A DNA stretch of 64,000 nt. It comes from Aspidiotus rigidus. Its lineage: Eukaryota > Arthropoda > Insecta > Hemiptera > Diaspididae. The notes below the pieces were generated by a model. The model worked only from the letters and a program-made list of their open reading frames with translations, was not told the DNA's origin and searched no databases. Position numbers and translations under genes: made by a program. The stretch covers positions 22,123,001 through 22,187,000 of the forward strand of contig JAVHKY010000004.1 in NCBI GenBank assembly GCA_035079385.1, read 5' to 3'. Shown piece after piece: positions 52,906-63,240 of this stretch; the first letter of the stretch is position 1, and every line of letters begins with the position of its first letter.

Positions 52906-53751
52906 CAGCATTTTGTGACTTTTTTTTTTTTTTCCCGTAAGATTTCAGTTCAGGGACAATAATCTAATTAAATAAAAATAGGTACTATTTCATTCATTTA
53001 ATAATCTAATTATATAAATGTTCGAAATTTAGTTCAATACTGTAAATTAATCAATTTTCTTCAAGCCCTACTTTGGGAACTCTGGCAATTTCCTAAATTT
53101 TCGGCCTATTTTGGTCGATAACTCGTCTCAGAGAAGACGCAGAAGCTTCGGATATGGCGCAAATTAAAGATGAAATTGAAATGCAAATTTCGTACATTTG
53201 AATTATTCATCTAACGTTTTGCGCTTTTGCGCTACGACAGGTTTAGACCAAATTCCCATTCAACTGTCAACGTCATATTTTTGGCGCACTCTGTAATTAT
53301 GCACAGTATTTATTTTAGAAAATTGAATAGAATGAAATATGCATATGTAAGTTCAAAAATAAGGAGGATAGGCAAGAGTATTTCATGCCTGTGGGTCTCA
53401 AAATATGAGATGTGAGTAATTGAATTTTGCTTATAAATTCATAGACGCGAGAGGGGAGGTGTGTACATTTCCTTAGGCCCCAAAATGTTGAACGTATGTT
53501 GCGGAGAAATGATGGGTGAAGAAAATCCAAAGTTCCTGAACAAAATTGATCAAAATGACACGTGAACAAAATTATCGCATGGATTTGAACACAAAATTCG
53601 AAGATGGGAGCTGAATTTCCCCCGCCCCCCTCCCAAATTTGAAATGGTTGTAGCGGGGAAACAACATGTGAACAAAATTTAAAATTTATTGAACAAAATT
53701 GAACAAAATTATGGTATTAGTCGCGACTCAAATTCCGTCATGGGGGGGGGG

Positions 53752-53761
53752 GACGAGGACC
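53752..53761. repeat. target-site duplication, right, of Foldback element
   Basis: GACGAGGACC, identical to 51529-51538. Confidence 0.75.
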
Positions 53762-55015
53762 ATGGGAGGGATACTCGTTTCATTTCCACTAATGTACTTT
53801 GCGGGACTTGTTTCTACCTGTGGGTCTATCACTGGTTCGTTATTCGTAGTTGAATGTAGGAGATGAGATCGAATATAGTGAGAAGAATTTGGAGGTTTAT
53901 GCGCGCTAGTCTTGTGACAGCTTTAACGGTTTGGTCCACTTTTTAGCCGCCCCTGATTCCTTCGGGGGCCCAGAGGAGGAGTTGGATGAAATGCTTATAA
54001 GCAGAAGAGATGAGTGGAGACGACGTTAGAAATTGCTATTAAGGTGGGTAGGAGATTAGAAACTTTCCAAAAGGTAGGTCATGACGGAGGAGGGAGAGTT
54101 AGGATTGATTTTAGGCATTAGAAGGTAGCGTGGATCTCAGGAAATTTTTTGTTTTTTGAAAATGTAAAACTATCATTGAATTCTGCATTGTCTGCGAAGC
54201 AAAGAGTGACGATATATTTAGAAAAAGCGGAAATAACGTAGGTGAAATGGGGGAGAGACAGTGGAACTTGATACTTCTAGATAGAAAATGGTCGAGGAAT
54301 TACTGAGCTGACGCCAAGTGGAGTTCATAAGATTTTTTTTCCAGGATAGAGGATCCTTACAAAAATTTGATCCCGGGACCAACGAATAGTAGATCCGATG
54401 CGGAAAATTGGGGGAACAATGCAAGTGATCGGGGACCATAGCAAATATTTCATTGCACTATTTGACTATGTTACATGTAATGCCTAGTCTTTTTGTGTAA
54501 TAACAAGTGACTGCGACATATACATATATCATTATAGTAGGTTGTATACTGACATGAGCAGAGGAAGATTTTTGGTTCAAATTCTGTTAGAAGCTAGATT
54601 TACAAGAATCAGAGCGTATAGTATTAAGAAAAATTACAACACTCACCAAGAAACAGGGGACATTGAAGACTTTCAACTATCACAACTGATCTACGTAGAA
54701 AAACGAGAGAAGTAATTTATGGAAGATGGTTAAAAACCACGGACATTGCGATTTCCTCACTGCCATTGCAAAGGATGTATAATTATGACCTCCTCCGAGA
54801 TTCTGAAATTTCGGTCCTTACGACCATGACCTTTGAACGTGAAAAACTTTTGGTCAATCTCCTGGGGTTGGGTCTGTACAGAGCAGAGCGAGTGAGCCCT
54901 GGAGAGCAAACAGCCCAACATACAGTGTACTAGATTTAGACTAGGCTGAGAGAGGGGGCGAACTAGTTAGCCTAACAAATTGACATATTTCAGTATACTA
55001 TTCTTCAATTTTTTT
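53762..55015. other. no gene recognised
   Basis: Only short frames with no domain. Confidence 0.3.
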
Positions 55016-55017
55016 CC

Positions 55018-55450
55018 TCGAACAGGGAACCTGAGTGTTTTGTGGAGCTGGTCATGCATTTGAAGAGAAAGGGTGACAGCTGTCTGAAAAAACGTGGGAT
55101 TAGAGAAAATTTCGACATTCGAGCCATAAAATATGATGGGGAAAATTGGGAAAATTTCATCTTCCGGGCTATATATGATGAGGGGTGGAGACTTGAGAAA
55201 ATGTTGAATAAAATTATCTAGCTGTATCTGATAGCGAGGAACTTGAAAAATATCGACTTTTGACCTGTATCTAACGGGAGGGAGACATGGAAAATTCTTG
55301 AATATCAAGCTATATTTGGTAAGGGGAAACTTGGACAAATTTAGACTTTCATTCCGTGGTGAGGACCAAAGTTTAATCTTTACTTAGAAAAATATAAACA
55401 AAAAGACTCCAATAAAACAAGTCTCCTGTTTGCCTCGTTTAAGGTAGTTA
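55018..55450. mobile_element. MITE of the CAGGGAACCTG family, diverged copy
   Basis: Left end GAACAGGGAACCTGAG; right end CTCCTGTTTGCCTCGTTTAA. The interior is a ~60-bp-spaced array of GGGNNACTTGNNAAAATTTNGACTT and GCTATATNTGATNGGG blocks. A 123-codon minus frame over it is a repeat translation. Confidence 0.6.
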
Positions 55451-55497
55451 ATGAAAGCACCTCCAAGCACCAAGCAGCTAACAAAGCAGGCCTTTTT

Positions 55498-55655
55498 TTT
55501 AGCGGGAACCCGCTATTCCTTTTGTTGGGGGTACTTCCAAGAAATTTTCGTCCGCGAGCGAGGTTGCTGACGTCACGGAGAGGGGAGGGGACTTAGAAAA
55601 ATTCTTACTTCCGAGCTATATATAATAGGAGGGGGACTTGGATAGACGACGGCTT
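55498..55655. repeat. GGGAACCC repeat, partial copy
   Basis: The left end AGCGGGAACCCGCTATTCC and GTCCGCGAGCGAGGTTG match 975-1100. Then come CGAGCTATATATAATAGGAG and GACGACGGCTTCC. Confidence 0.6.
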
Positions 55656-57500
55656 CCTTAAAATTGCAGCGCGTTGAAGTTGTCACGTCATGATTTTCAG
55701 GACTTGGAAAAACTTCAGGCTCTAGGGGACGGGACAATTGCAGTCTTGGAGTGGCATCTAATTTTCTTTCTTCATTTGTAGCTGAATAAGGCCGCTCAAT
55801 TTGGAGCAGATGGTGCGGGAGAAAGTTCTTAGTCTGCTCCTGCAAGTTTGGTATACTTCAATTCTTATGATATTAGAAGGAAAAGTAACATCAACTTGTG
55901 CTACATTCAACCTAACATCAGGTTCCACCAATTCTCTGCTGATGGACACATAAAGTTGAGCTACGTATGTCAGAAATGTCGAAATATCAGTTCAGTGTAG
56001 ATCAATAAAGATTCTTAGGGGAGGATGCGATTGGATCCGAGCTGCTGTATGGGGAGCACTCGAGTTGTTGCGCACTTTGTTTGAGAATTTAAGCGCTCCA
56101 TGGAAAACTGACCTTTCCAGTATGAAGATGACAAGTTAGTGGCAGAATTGAAAGATGTAGGGTTTGGTGGTGGCAAACTTGTGAAATCGGATCCATCTGT
56201 CAACGCCTGATAGTTAAGCTCCAACTTGTAAATTGAATTCTTAGAACAAAACAAGAGTTCGCTGTCACTTACCATCTTCAAAATAATCCGGCCGAGAGAG
56301 CAATGAGGGATCTAGCTGAGAAAGTCTGAATCCATTTTAATGCCAATGACCATTCGAACAGCGACTACTCGAAGTTCCTATTCAATTTTTATTTATTTGT
56401 ATGTGACGTTTTGGCGCCTAATTGAGCCGCATCAAATCAATAGGGATGATTTTTACCTATTTGGCTGGTTCAGAATACCTTTTTTTTTTTTTTTCATGGT
56501 GGACATGAGATCTTCTTCACTCATAAGAAAATTGTGTGAGAACAATTGATTTGTGCACAATTTAAGAATCCTTGCCTTTGTTATACTCGATATATACCTT
56601 TTCTTTCTAATTCTCTAGTCCTTAACTCCTTACTCCTCATTCTTTTTGTACGGTGTACTAATCTCCTCTCATCTCCGGAACGCTACGTCACTCCAACTCA
56701 CATTATTCAACTCAACGTGCAGTCCTCTTTGACTCACCAGTTTGTTTCTGTCGCAACGTTGTTCCTGTTCTAACTTTGCTGTACCAAAAAACGTGACATC
56801 CGTTGTAGATTTCAAACTATAGGTTCAAAACTTAGTTTAAACTTAGACTATAAACTTTCATCGCGTATTCGAACAACCAAATGACTTAATAGTGGGTAAA
56901 TTTTCGGCTGGAAATTGGAATCTAAAACTTCTCAACCAAAGTTTAAACTTGATTTAATCCTTGGTACAAGGGGCCTCAGCGTTGAGCATATTCTGAAATG
57001 GGTTTTCAACCAAAAATATTTTGATTTTGTATTTTCTTTAAAATAAAATAATGTGAGTTCAGCAAATCTTAACCGCAACATAAAAAATTGTACCTCTCAA
57101 ACAATTTGCTCCTTAAACTGTTCAAAATTCTGTTTGATATCGTAAAATCAATCTTTTCAAACACTATTTTGGGAACCTCGGCAAATTAGTGAAAACTTGT
57201 AGAAAGGCAGGAGAACTCATAATAATTCAAGAACAAGTTAAAAATCATGTAGGCATCATCAAGGCCTGTGGTTGTCTGGCCGTTTTCAAGTCTGCAAACC
57301 TCATCTAACCAAACTTTGAGATGATTATGCCATAGAAATGAGACTACGAGAGATTTAGTCCTCCGAGACTGATCAAGAGACTTGGAAAAACGAGCTCTAA
57401 ACCTTCTAGGTAGAGTAAGTTCTTAAAGTAAGTTTTGGGTCATTGACTATACCCAGTCTATCTTTCATTTGACGTCACTCACATATTTCAAGTCAGTAGC
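55656..57500. other. no gene recognised
   Basis: Small frames only; T15 run near 56480. No repeats stand out. Confidence 0.3.
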
Positions 57501-57528
57501 CCGTAATTTACACAAATATATCTTTATA

Positions 57529-57534
57529 TTTATT
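57529..57534 (-). terminator. polyadenylation signal of env-like gene 2
   Basis: AATAAA on the minus strand, ~178 nt after the stop, equivalent to 48915-48920 in copy 1. Confidence 0.6.
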
Positions 57535-57711
57535 CTATTTACATAATTAGCCATTATATGATACATCTTATTTCTATAAATATAAAAGTTTATTAATATT
57601 TCCGGATTAGGTATGATAGACATGCGTAGGAATAAGCTTGTGTGACCTCAGGACTGAGTTTTGTTTCTGGAACAATTGCGTGTGTACTTTTCAATAATGC
57701 TCATCTTCTTC

Positions 57712-59601
57712 CTACTCCCAGGTTGATTGATTTCTTGATTCTTGATCCCAGCTTGTCCCATTTTTATGTCCCCAATCCCAGTTTGTCTCATTTTTTTCTT
57801 CCCAACCCCAGTTTGTTTCATCTTTCTTTTTCCAGAAATGAAACTTCGGAAAAATTTGTGCGATTGAGTTCGAGTATACTTTTGCGAAGACAACCACATA
57901 AAGTATAATGACAAGGAGAAAACTTATGCCAAATAGTACACAATATAAAATATCTGTGTAGAATCTCGATCCAAGAAGAGTATTAGTAGTAGCTTGCAGC
58001 GTTATATTTTGTAGGTCGTCTTCATATTCAGATATGGTTTTCAGATGTATTGTAGGAACTGATCGTTTCCATTGCTGGTTGAATAGCGGATAATTACTGT
58101 CATAATTGTGTATAGTCTCCAAACCGTGCCCGATCTCAGAGGGAGGAATAAGTGTCCATTGAGCTGGTAAAATACGAATTATTTTTGTAGCAGTTTGGCC
58201 GAGAAGTTTGAAACATGGTACCGATTTATCTATTAGAACTACTGGGTTATCGTGGATTTGTTCTACAATTTTGACATCACATTCGATCTTGACATAAGTA
58301 GCTCCCACATTCAATGTCTGTTCATTAAGATTTACTTTTGTGTTATTTGGGTACAACATATACGTATTCCTTGTTGGGTTCGGTATCACATACTCGCGAT
58401 AATTTATGTGAAATATTTTTGGTAGGCTTTGCATTTTTGTATCTTGTCGTGTACAAGAGAACGCGCAATAGGCACTTAAATCTGAAACATTGGACTTTCG
58501 GTACAACGCCGCAATGCAGGCTGCATTTCGATCCCACACTAAATGCTCAATTTTGCACAATCTATCTTGCGCTCTACAATTTGTCAGCGCATGGCCTGAT
58601 AAAATTTGAACCTCGTCAGTTTCTTGGTGGTACAAGAGCAGGGACTTCTCAATTTGTAGCTGGCAAAGTTCATCAAAATTTTGATAAGCGAGTGGTATAG
58701 GCTCGTATAATTTATAATTCTGATTTTTATTATGGATTGGGATTTTGATCGAGTACGTAATTTCGTCATCTATCACCTGGCAATGTGTGATAGGCGACGT
58801 GTAGTATTTATTTATATCGGATAAAGGAATAGCGAGATGTAGGCCGTGAGAGCTGAGCGACTCTTCTAGTTTAGATAAACTGTCTTGCAAAGTTTCAGTT
58901 TTTACAGCATTTGAAGCTAGAAGACGTTGTTCGCATTTCCGAATTACTTCTTTGAAATGTATGATGTAAAGGAAAAGCTGGCTGTAAAGAAGCTTCCTCG
59001 TGGCAATTTGATATCTAGTCGAATTAATACTTCTTTCAAGTTTTTCAAGTTCTGAGAAGTTTATATTATTAATACCTTGGAGGGCTCTGTTGAAGAGTAA
59101 CAAATTTTCATGCTCTTTGATAACAGCAGTTTTGAGGTTATTATATTGGGATGCAAATTTTTTCTGATTCGCACTTATATCCTCAAGGTCCGAGAGGAGA
59201 GCGGTATTACAGCACCACTGATAGATTTGACCTAAAAATTGTACTCCTCTTTTCTCTCTTGTAAGTGTACTTATAGACTGAGTGTCGCTCAGAGTGGTAA
59301 ACCATTCCTCTTCAAACATGTGTACAACGTTTTTGTGTACATCGTACTGCCACTGTTTTTCATTCTGTGAATAAGGAAAAGCTAATGTCAGTACGTCGCG
59401 AAAATCTGATGGTGACAGAGGAATTTTCTCTGTAAAGATGATTGGTATCGCTTGAGAGTAAAACGTGTTTTCGGATAAAATTCTGCGGAAGAGGACCCCA
59501 TTATTCAGGCGAATGATTTCGGATGTATTCAGCGGAGTCGAGATGAGCGTAATGAATATAATCCATAAAATATTCTTCATAATCTTCATCGTGCTCTGCA
59601 T
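57712..59601 (-). CDS. envelope (baculovirus F / errantivirus-type) gene, orphan copy 2
   Basis: An intact 629-codon frame. ATGs at 59601, 59589 and 59580 are all possible; the one at 59589 aligns with copy 1. Same layout as copy 1: signal peptide, REKR at about 115-118, a G/hydrophobic segment with WCC, helices, a cysteine-rich middle, a transmembrane helix near 545-570 and a tail with the TNWD-type repeat. Protein identity to copy 1 is very high over the middle and C-terminal half. It drops sharply in two N-terminal segments (nt 59329-59415 and 58981-59076). The tail is shorter and its repeats have drifted. Flanks about 80 bp upstream and about 200 bp downstream are also shared with copy 1. 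No gag, pol or LTR nearby. Confidence 0.88.
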   Translation of the reverse strand: MQSTMKIMKNILWIIFITLISTPLNTSEIIRLNNGVLFRRILSENTFYSQAIPIIFTEKIPLSPSDFRDVLTLAFPYSQNEKQWQYDVHKNVVHMFEEEWFTTLSDTQSISTLTREKRGVQFLGQIYQWCCNTALLSDLEDISANQKKFASQYNNLKTAVIKEHENLLLFNRALQGINNINFSELEKLERSINSTRYQIATRKLLYSQLFLYIIHFKEVIRKCEQRLLASNAVKTETLQDSLSKLEESLSSHGLHLAIPLSDINKYYTSPITHCQVIDDEITYSIKIPIHNKNQNYKLYEPIPLAYQNFDELCQLQIEKSLLLYHQETDEVQILSGHALTNCRAQDRLCKIEHLVWDRNAACIAALYRKSNVSDLSAYCAFSCTRQDTKMQSLPKIFHINYREYVIPNPTRNTYMLYPNNTKVNLNEQTLNVGATYVKIECDVKIVEQIHDNPVVLIDKSVPCFKLLGQTATKIIRILPAQWTLIPPSEIGHGLETIHNYDSNYPLFNQQWKRSVPTIHLKTISEYEDDLQNITLQATTNTLLGSRFYTDILYCVLFGISFLLVIILYVVVFAKVYSNSIAQIFPKFHFWKKKDETNWGWEEKNETNWDWGHKNGTSWDQESRNQSTWE

Positions 59602-59779
59602 TTTCGCAAACGCGCGTGGCTTATCTGTAACCCAAGAACGAGACAGAAGAGATTTAGCCTGGAGGAAATTAACGGGAAATAAATGGGATGAATGGGACCA
59701 ACAAAGAAAAAAGAACTTTGTCTTCAGGCACTTCTACGTCTCACGAAGCTAAAGAAGATGATGCTAAAATTAAAGCTCC

Positions 59780-60160
59780 CTTCACCAAAAACGAGATTTT
59801 TCTCCCCCTATAGTCAACCTCTCTGACATACCCACCCGTTATGATGAACTAAAATTACTCGGGAGAGGTAGGAAGTTTGCTTTAACTCCGGTCGATGAAC
59901 GGGATGCCATAAAAACCACTGTCCTCAGCTCCGATCTGGTTGCTGGTCTACAAGGCGACTCACGCCTAAATATCGAGAAAGTCATGCTCCTTGATAACAC
60001 CATGATAGTACAGCATTTTGCTGTTAATACCCACAGATTCTTCCGCCTCCAACGTCGTCTGCAGAAACAGAACCTAGTTATTGTCAAAGCGGATAAAAGA
60101 GAGGCACTCATCATCCTCTCCCGGATCGAGTACGAAAAAAAGATTTCTTGGGGCTGAGTG
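59780..60160 (+). pseudogene. Penelope-like element N-terminal fragment
   Basis: The plus strand reads TRYDELKLLGRGRKFALTP, then (about 130 nt further) a leucine-rich helical stretch and KQNLVIVKADKREALIILSR. This is the PLE segment L-L-x-x-G-x-x-F-x-x-T-P...IVKADKG preceding RT. It ends in a stop near 60158; RT fingers and palm are absent. The 91-codon minus frame here is a shadow. Confidence 0.7.
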
Positions 60161-60439
60161 TCAGTCTGATATCTGCGTCAAGCGACACGAAGCTTTATGA
60201 CGTCATCAATGACCTTGACCTACTTCAAGGACTTGAAAATTTCAGACCTACAGTAGAGTTCATCTCGTCGAAACGCATCTTTTCGTAAAAATATTTTAAA
60301 GATAAAAATCATGTTCCATATCTCTTTTAGGATAGTGAACCTGAAAACATCGAGGGTCTCCCCCTATTTAACTAGATTATCACTTCATTAAAATACTAAT
60401 CGTACAAAATGTAGTAGTTGTGGTAAAGTAGTATCTGCT
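60161..60439. other. no feature recognised
   Basis: No open frame or repeat apparent. Confidence 0.3.
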
Positions 60440-60960
60440 TAGTCTACTGACATAAGACTGAGCGGCTCATAAGCTCAGCTCGATCGCTTTCATTTTTGGC
60501 AATTACTGTAAGTTTAACATACTGTATAGGCTGAGTAGCTTACGGGCTCACTCGCGTTCTGAGCTTAGGGTGATTAGACAATTAGGTTGAGTGGCTCTCA
60601 GGAGTCAGCTTACGACACTGGATATTAGCTTTCTCTCTTCAGATTTAGTTTCGTGCTAGGATAAAGGCCTTGTATAAAACACTCCACCTTTATACTCATC
60701 TTACCTAGTCTAATCTAGGCTTTTCTGTATACGCTTTCTCTCTTCAGTGTGCTAGTTATATACTCGGCTTATTTAAGCTTATACTTGTCTTTCTCTTTTA
60801 AGATTTTGAACTTTACACTAGCTTGCAGTATAGAGCTAGTATTAACTAGTGCACGCCTCAGCTACTATAAAAGAGCTTTATATCTAGGATAATTCTAGTA
60901 AGAGGGGAGGCCTAGGCCTAGTATAAAGTTAATATACAATTAGTATAAAATACTGCATGA
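60440..60960. repeat. CTAG/TAGGC-rich low-complexity region
   Basis: CTAG recurs every 20-40 bp with TAGTCTAATCTAGGC, GGCCTAGGCCTAGTAT and similar strings. GGCTCA/GAGCGGCT motifs also recur at 60460-60610. No coding frame. Confidence 0.5.
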
Positions 60961-61234
60961 AATTGAGGAGGAGAGGGGTAAGCTAACTCGCAAATTTTCG
61001 AATCAGGTCTCAAGTACCATTTGAAAATGAGACATAAATGCAGTGTAAGAGGGGCTTAGACAAGCTGAAGGTATCAGACGACGACATACTCAAAGGAGTA
61101 CAGACGGAGTAATTTAATTAGAGCCACAGAAATACAAAATAGACCGGAGCGCTTTCGATTAAAGAACCATTGTCAACGGGTGACATGAAAGCAACTGAAC
61201 CAACACCGGCCGGCAACAAATACTACCGAGAAAA

Positions 61235-61666
61235 TCATGACTGAACTAGCGAGTCATCACAATGTGAATCATACTCATAAACTAGTTCAATCAACCCCTC
61301 ATCAGGTATGTACCTGTTGAGCACATTTAGGTTGTCGTTATTCAGATGGCGAATAATTTCAATATGTTCTAACGCGGTACGCTTGAAAACCGAGGACTCT
61401 CTATGGAGGAGGGACTCGGATCCCTCTTTGAAACTATGGCTAGTGGTAATAAGATGGTCCGCAAATGCCGAATCACCCAATTTCTTCTTTTCCCACGCCT
61501 TCCTATGCTCATCTATTCTAATTTTGAGCTGACGTCCAGTCTCGCCTATGTAGATTCCATTACAGTCATTACGCTCCATTTTGTAAACCCTACTTCTTTC
61601 GACTAGTGGGATGGGGTCCTTCAGCTTAACGAACAGACTTTTTACAGTGTTAAGATTGTGATACAC
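61235..61666 (-). pseudogene. PLE GIY-YIG endonuclease region
   Basis: GIYIGETGRQLKIRIDEHRK (about 61500-61560) is the GIY-YIG core, with the conserved Arg of the L-x-x-R helix and the downstream SAFADHLITTSH and F-K-R-T-A-L-E-H-I-E-I segments. The catalytic Glu of the last element is present (LEHIE). The region is open to its stop at 61235 but cut off from RT by the MITE insertion. It nicks target DNA in PLE retrotransposition. Confidence 0.82.
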
Positions 61667-61714
61667 TGGGCGAAACCCTAATGGGTGGAGGACACGACCT
61701 AACTGGGAAGAGAT

Positions 61715-62075
61715 TTTTTAACAGGGAACCTGTTTTATGGGGGGCTATTTGAGAAATCTGGCGTCCGCCGTGCGCCGTCCAGCGAAAAACTTAGAAAAAT
61801 TTCGACCCTCGAGCTATATATGATAGGAGGGGGACTTGGAAAAATTTCGACTCTCGAGCCATATATGATAGGAGGGGGACTTAGAAAAATTTCGACTCTC
61901 GAGCGAGAAAAATTTAGATTCTCAAACTATATTATGATAGGCTTATAGTAGGTCTAGGCCTTCTTTATAGTATCTTTATCTAGGTCTAGGCTTCCTTGAA
62001 TTTTCAATACCAAATCCCATTCGACTCATAAAACAGGTTCCCTGCGTTCCTCGTTTAACTTCGTTAAGGAAGCCG
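61715..62075. mobile_element. MITE of the CAGGGAACCTG family nested in PLE
   Basis: Perfect inverted CAGGGAACCTGTTTTAT / ATAAAACAGGTTCCCTG lies near the ends, with outer TTCCTCGTTTAACTTCG on the right. The interior has three ~55-bp units (GAGCTATATATGATAGGAGG followed by GGACTTGG). Comparison with the PLE at 19.57-19.63 kb shows where the host element is interrupted. Confidence 0.78.
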
Positions 62076-63238
62076 TCGTTTCCCAAAAAGGAGAGCCTAA
62101 TCCAACGTTTTCTACTATTTGACCCCGGATTGCGGGGGAGGGAGGTAGTGGAATCAAGGCTTTTCCGAGTCAATTTTCTATGGACCATCAAGTCAATATC
62201 CAAGCTGACCTCATTCACTCTGGCCAAGTGCTTTATACTCGAAAGCTCCTGTTGAAAAGCGAGGTGACCCAATGGAATACTAGTCAACCGGTGGATATAA
62301 CTACTAAAACCGGCAATTTTGTGGGAAACATGGCAAAAAGATCTGCCGTGGACGGTAATATCAGTCGAGGTACCTTTTCTATATATGGCGAATTCATGGA
62401 CACCTTCTCTATTAGAGATAGTAAGGTCCAAAAAATTTATAGATGAACCGCCAACTTCCAACGTGAATTTGATGGAAGGATACAAACTGTTGAGATACCT
62501 AAGAAACTCCAAAAGGAGGTCTCGGTGACCGGTCCACATGCACAAGACATCATCAACATACCTGTGCCAATAATGTATATGACCCAAAAGCCCCTGACCA
62601 GAGGAAAAAAGATCGAGCTCAAATTTAGATATGAAAACCTCAGAAATGAGGGAACCCAGAGGAGGGCGAATAGGGATACCTACCTCCTCTGAAAATTCGA
62701 AAAATTTCCCTTCAAATTTGCAAAAAATTGGGAGACCAACAAATATTGAGTAAATTGAAAAATTCTGCCAGTTCTTCGTGACAGATATTAGATTGGACCA
62801 AGAGGTGTCCCATATGCTGCATGGCAGTAGCTCTAGGGATACTCGGAAATAAGCCGACTACGTCAAAAGAGCATAGGGTAGAATCAGGCGGAAGAATGTC
62901 ATCTTTAAGCTTCTCAGCCAGAGAGACCGAATTCTTCACAGAGTAGGATGACTCAAATTCTACTCTAGATTTAAACCAACGGTCCAAAAATTTTGCCAAG
63001 GAGTACGTGGGGGAAGACACAAAGGAAAGGACCGGCCGCATCGGAGTGTCCTTCTTATGAACCTTAGACAGCCCGTACAATAAAGGCGGCACAGGGTTGG
63101 GCTCAAGGAGAAATATTTTAAGCGAAGGGGTTTGATAATAAATTCATTATTGTTTATAACACGTCTAACTTCTTTAACGTGATTTGGAAAGTTAAAATCC
63201 AAGCTGAAGGTAAGTTTCAAATGAATTCCACAAGTCAA
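61976..63238 (-). pseudogene. PLE reverse transcriptase, frameshifted
   Basis: Three overlapping frames give LYGLSKVHKKDTPMRPVLSF (about 63040-63085), CSFDVVGLFPSIP (about 62845-62880) and GIPIRPPLGSLISEVF (about 62640-62680). HYWHRYVDDVLCMW (62540-62572) carries an intact Y-V-D-D, and SINFLDLTISN (about 62405-62440) follows. Frames change near 63090, 62710 and 62590. Both catalytic Asp regions are preserved, so decay is modest, unlike the 20-kb copy. Confidence 0.85.
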
Positions 63239-63240
63239 AG

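Larger units (their letters stand above)
51539..53751. mobile_element. Foldback-type element, 2.2 kb with ~500-bp inverted ends
   Basis: The left arm (about 51555-52060) and right arm (about 53225-53750) are long inverted repeats of each other. They share CATGACGGAATTT, GAGTCGCGACTAAT, TTTTGGGGCCTAAGGAAA, CGAGAGGGGAGGTG and TAAGTTCAAAAATAAGGAGG in mirrored order. The ends are C/G homopolymers and a 10-bp duplication GACGAGGACC flanks them. The interior holds two tandem arrays. No transposase frame exists. Long inverted ends with internal repeats and a 9-10-bp duplication resemble Foldback/Mutator-group elements. Confidence 0.83.
61095..63240 (-). mobile_element. Penelope-like element with nested MITE
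   Basis: Homologous along its length to the PLE at 18.79-21.43 kb, including the 3' non-coding end (AAAGCGCTCCGGTC on the minus strand at 61147-61160). It is split by a ~360-bp MITE (61715-62075) between RT and nuclease regions. The 5' part beyond 63240 is not recognised. Confidence 0.85.

Noticed and set aside
49093..59601. The two env genes as the LTR-flanked ends of one provirus
   Set aside because: Both are coding env copies in the same orientation, with no gag or pol between them; the shared flanks are short and directly adjoin the genes.
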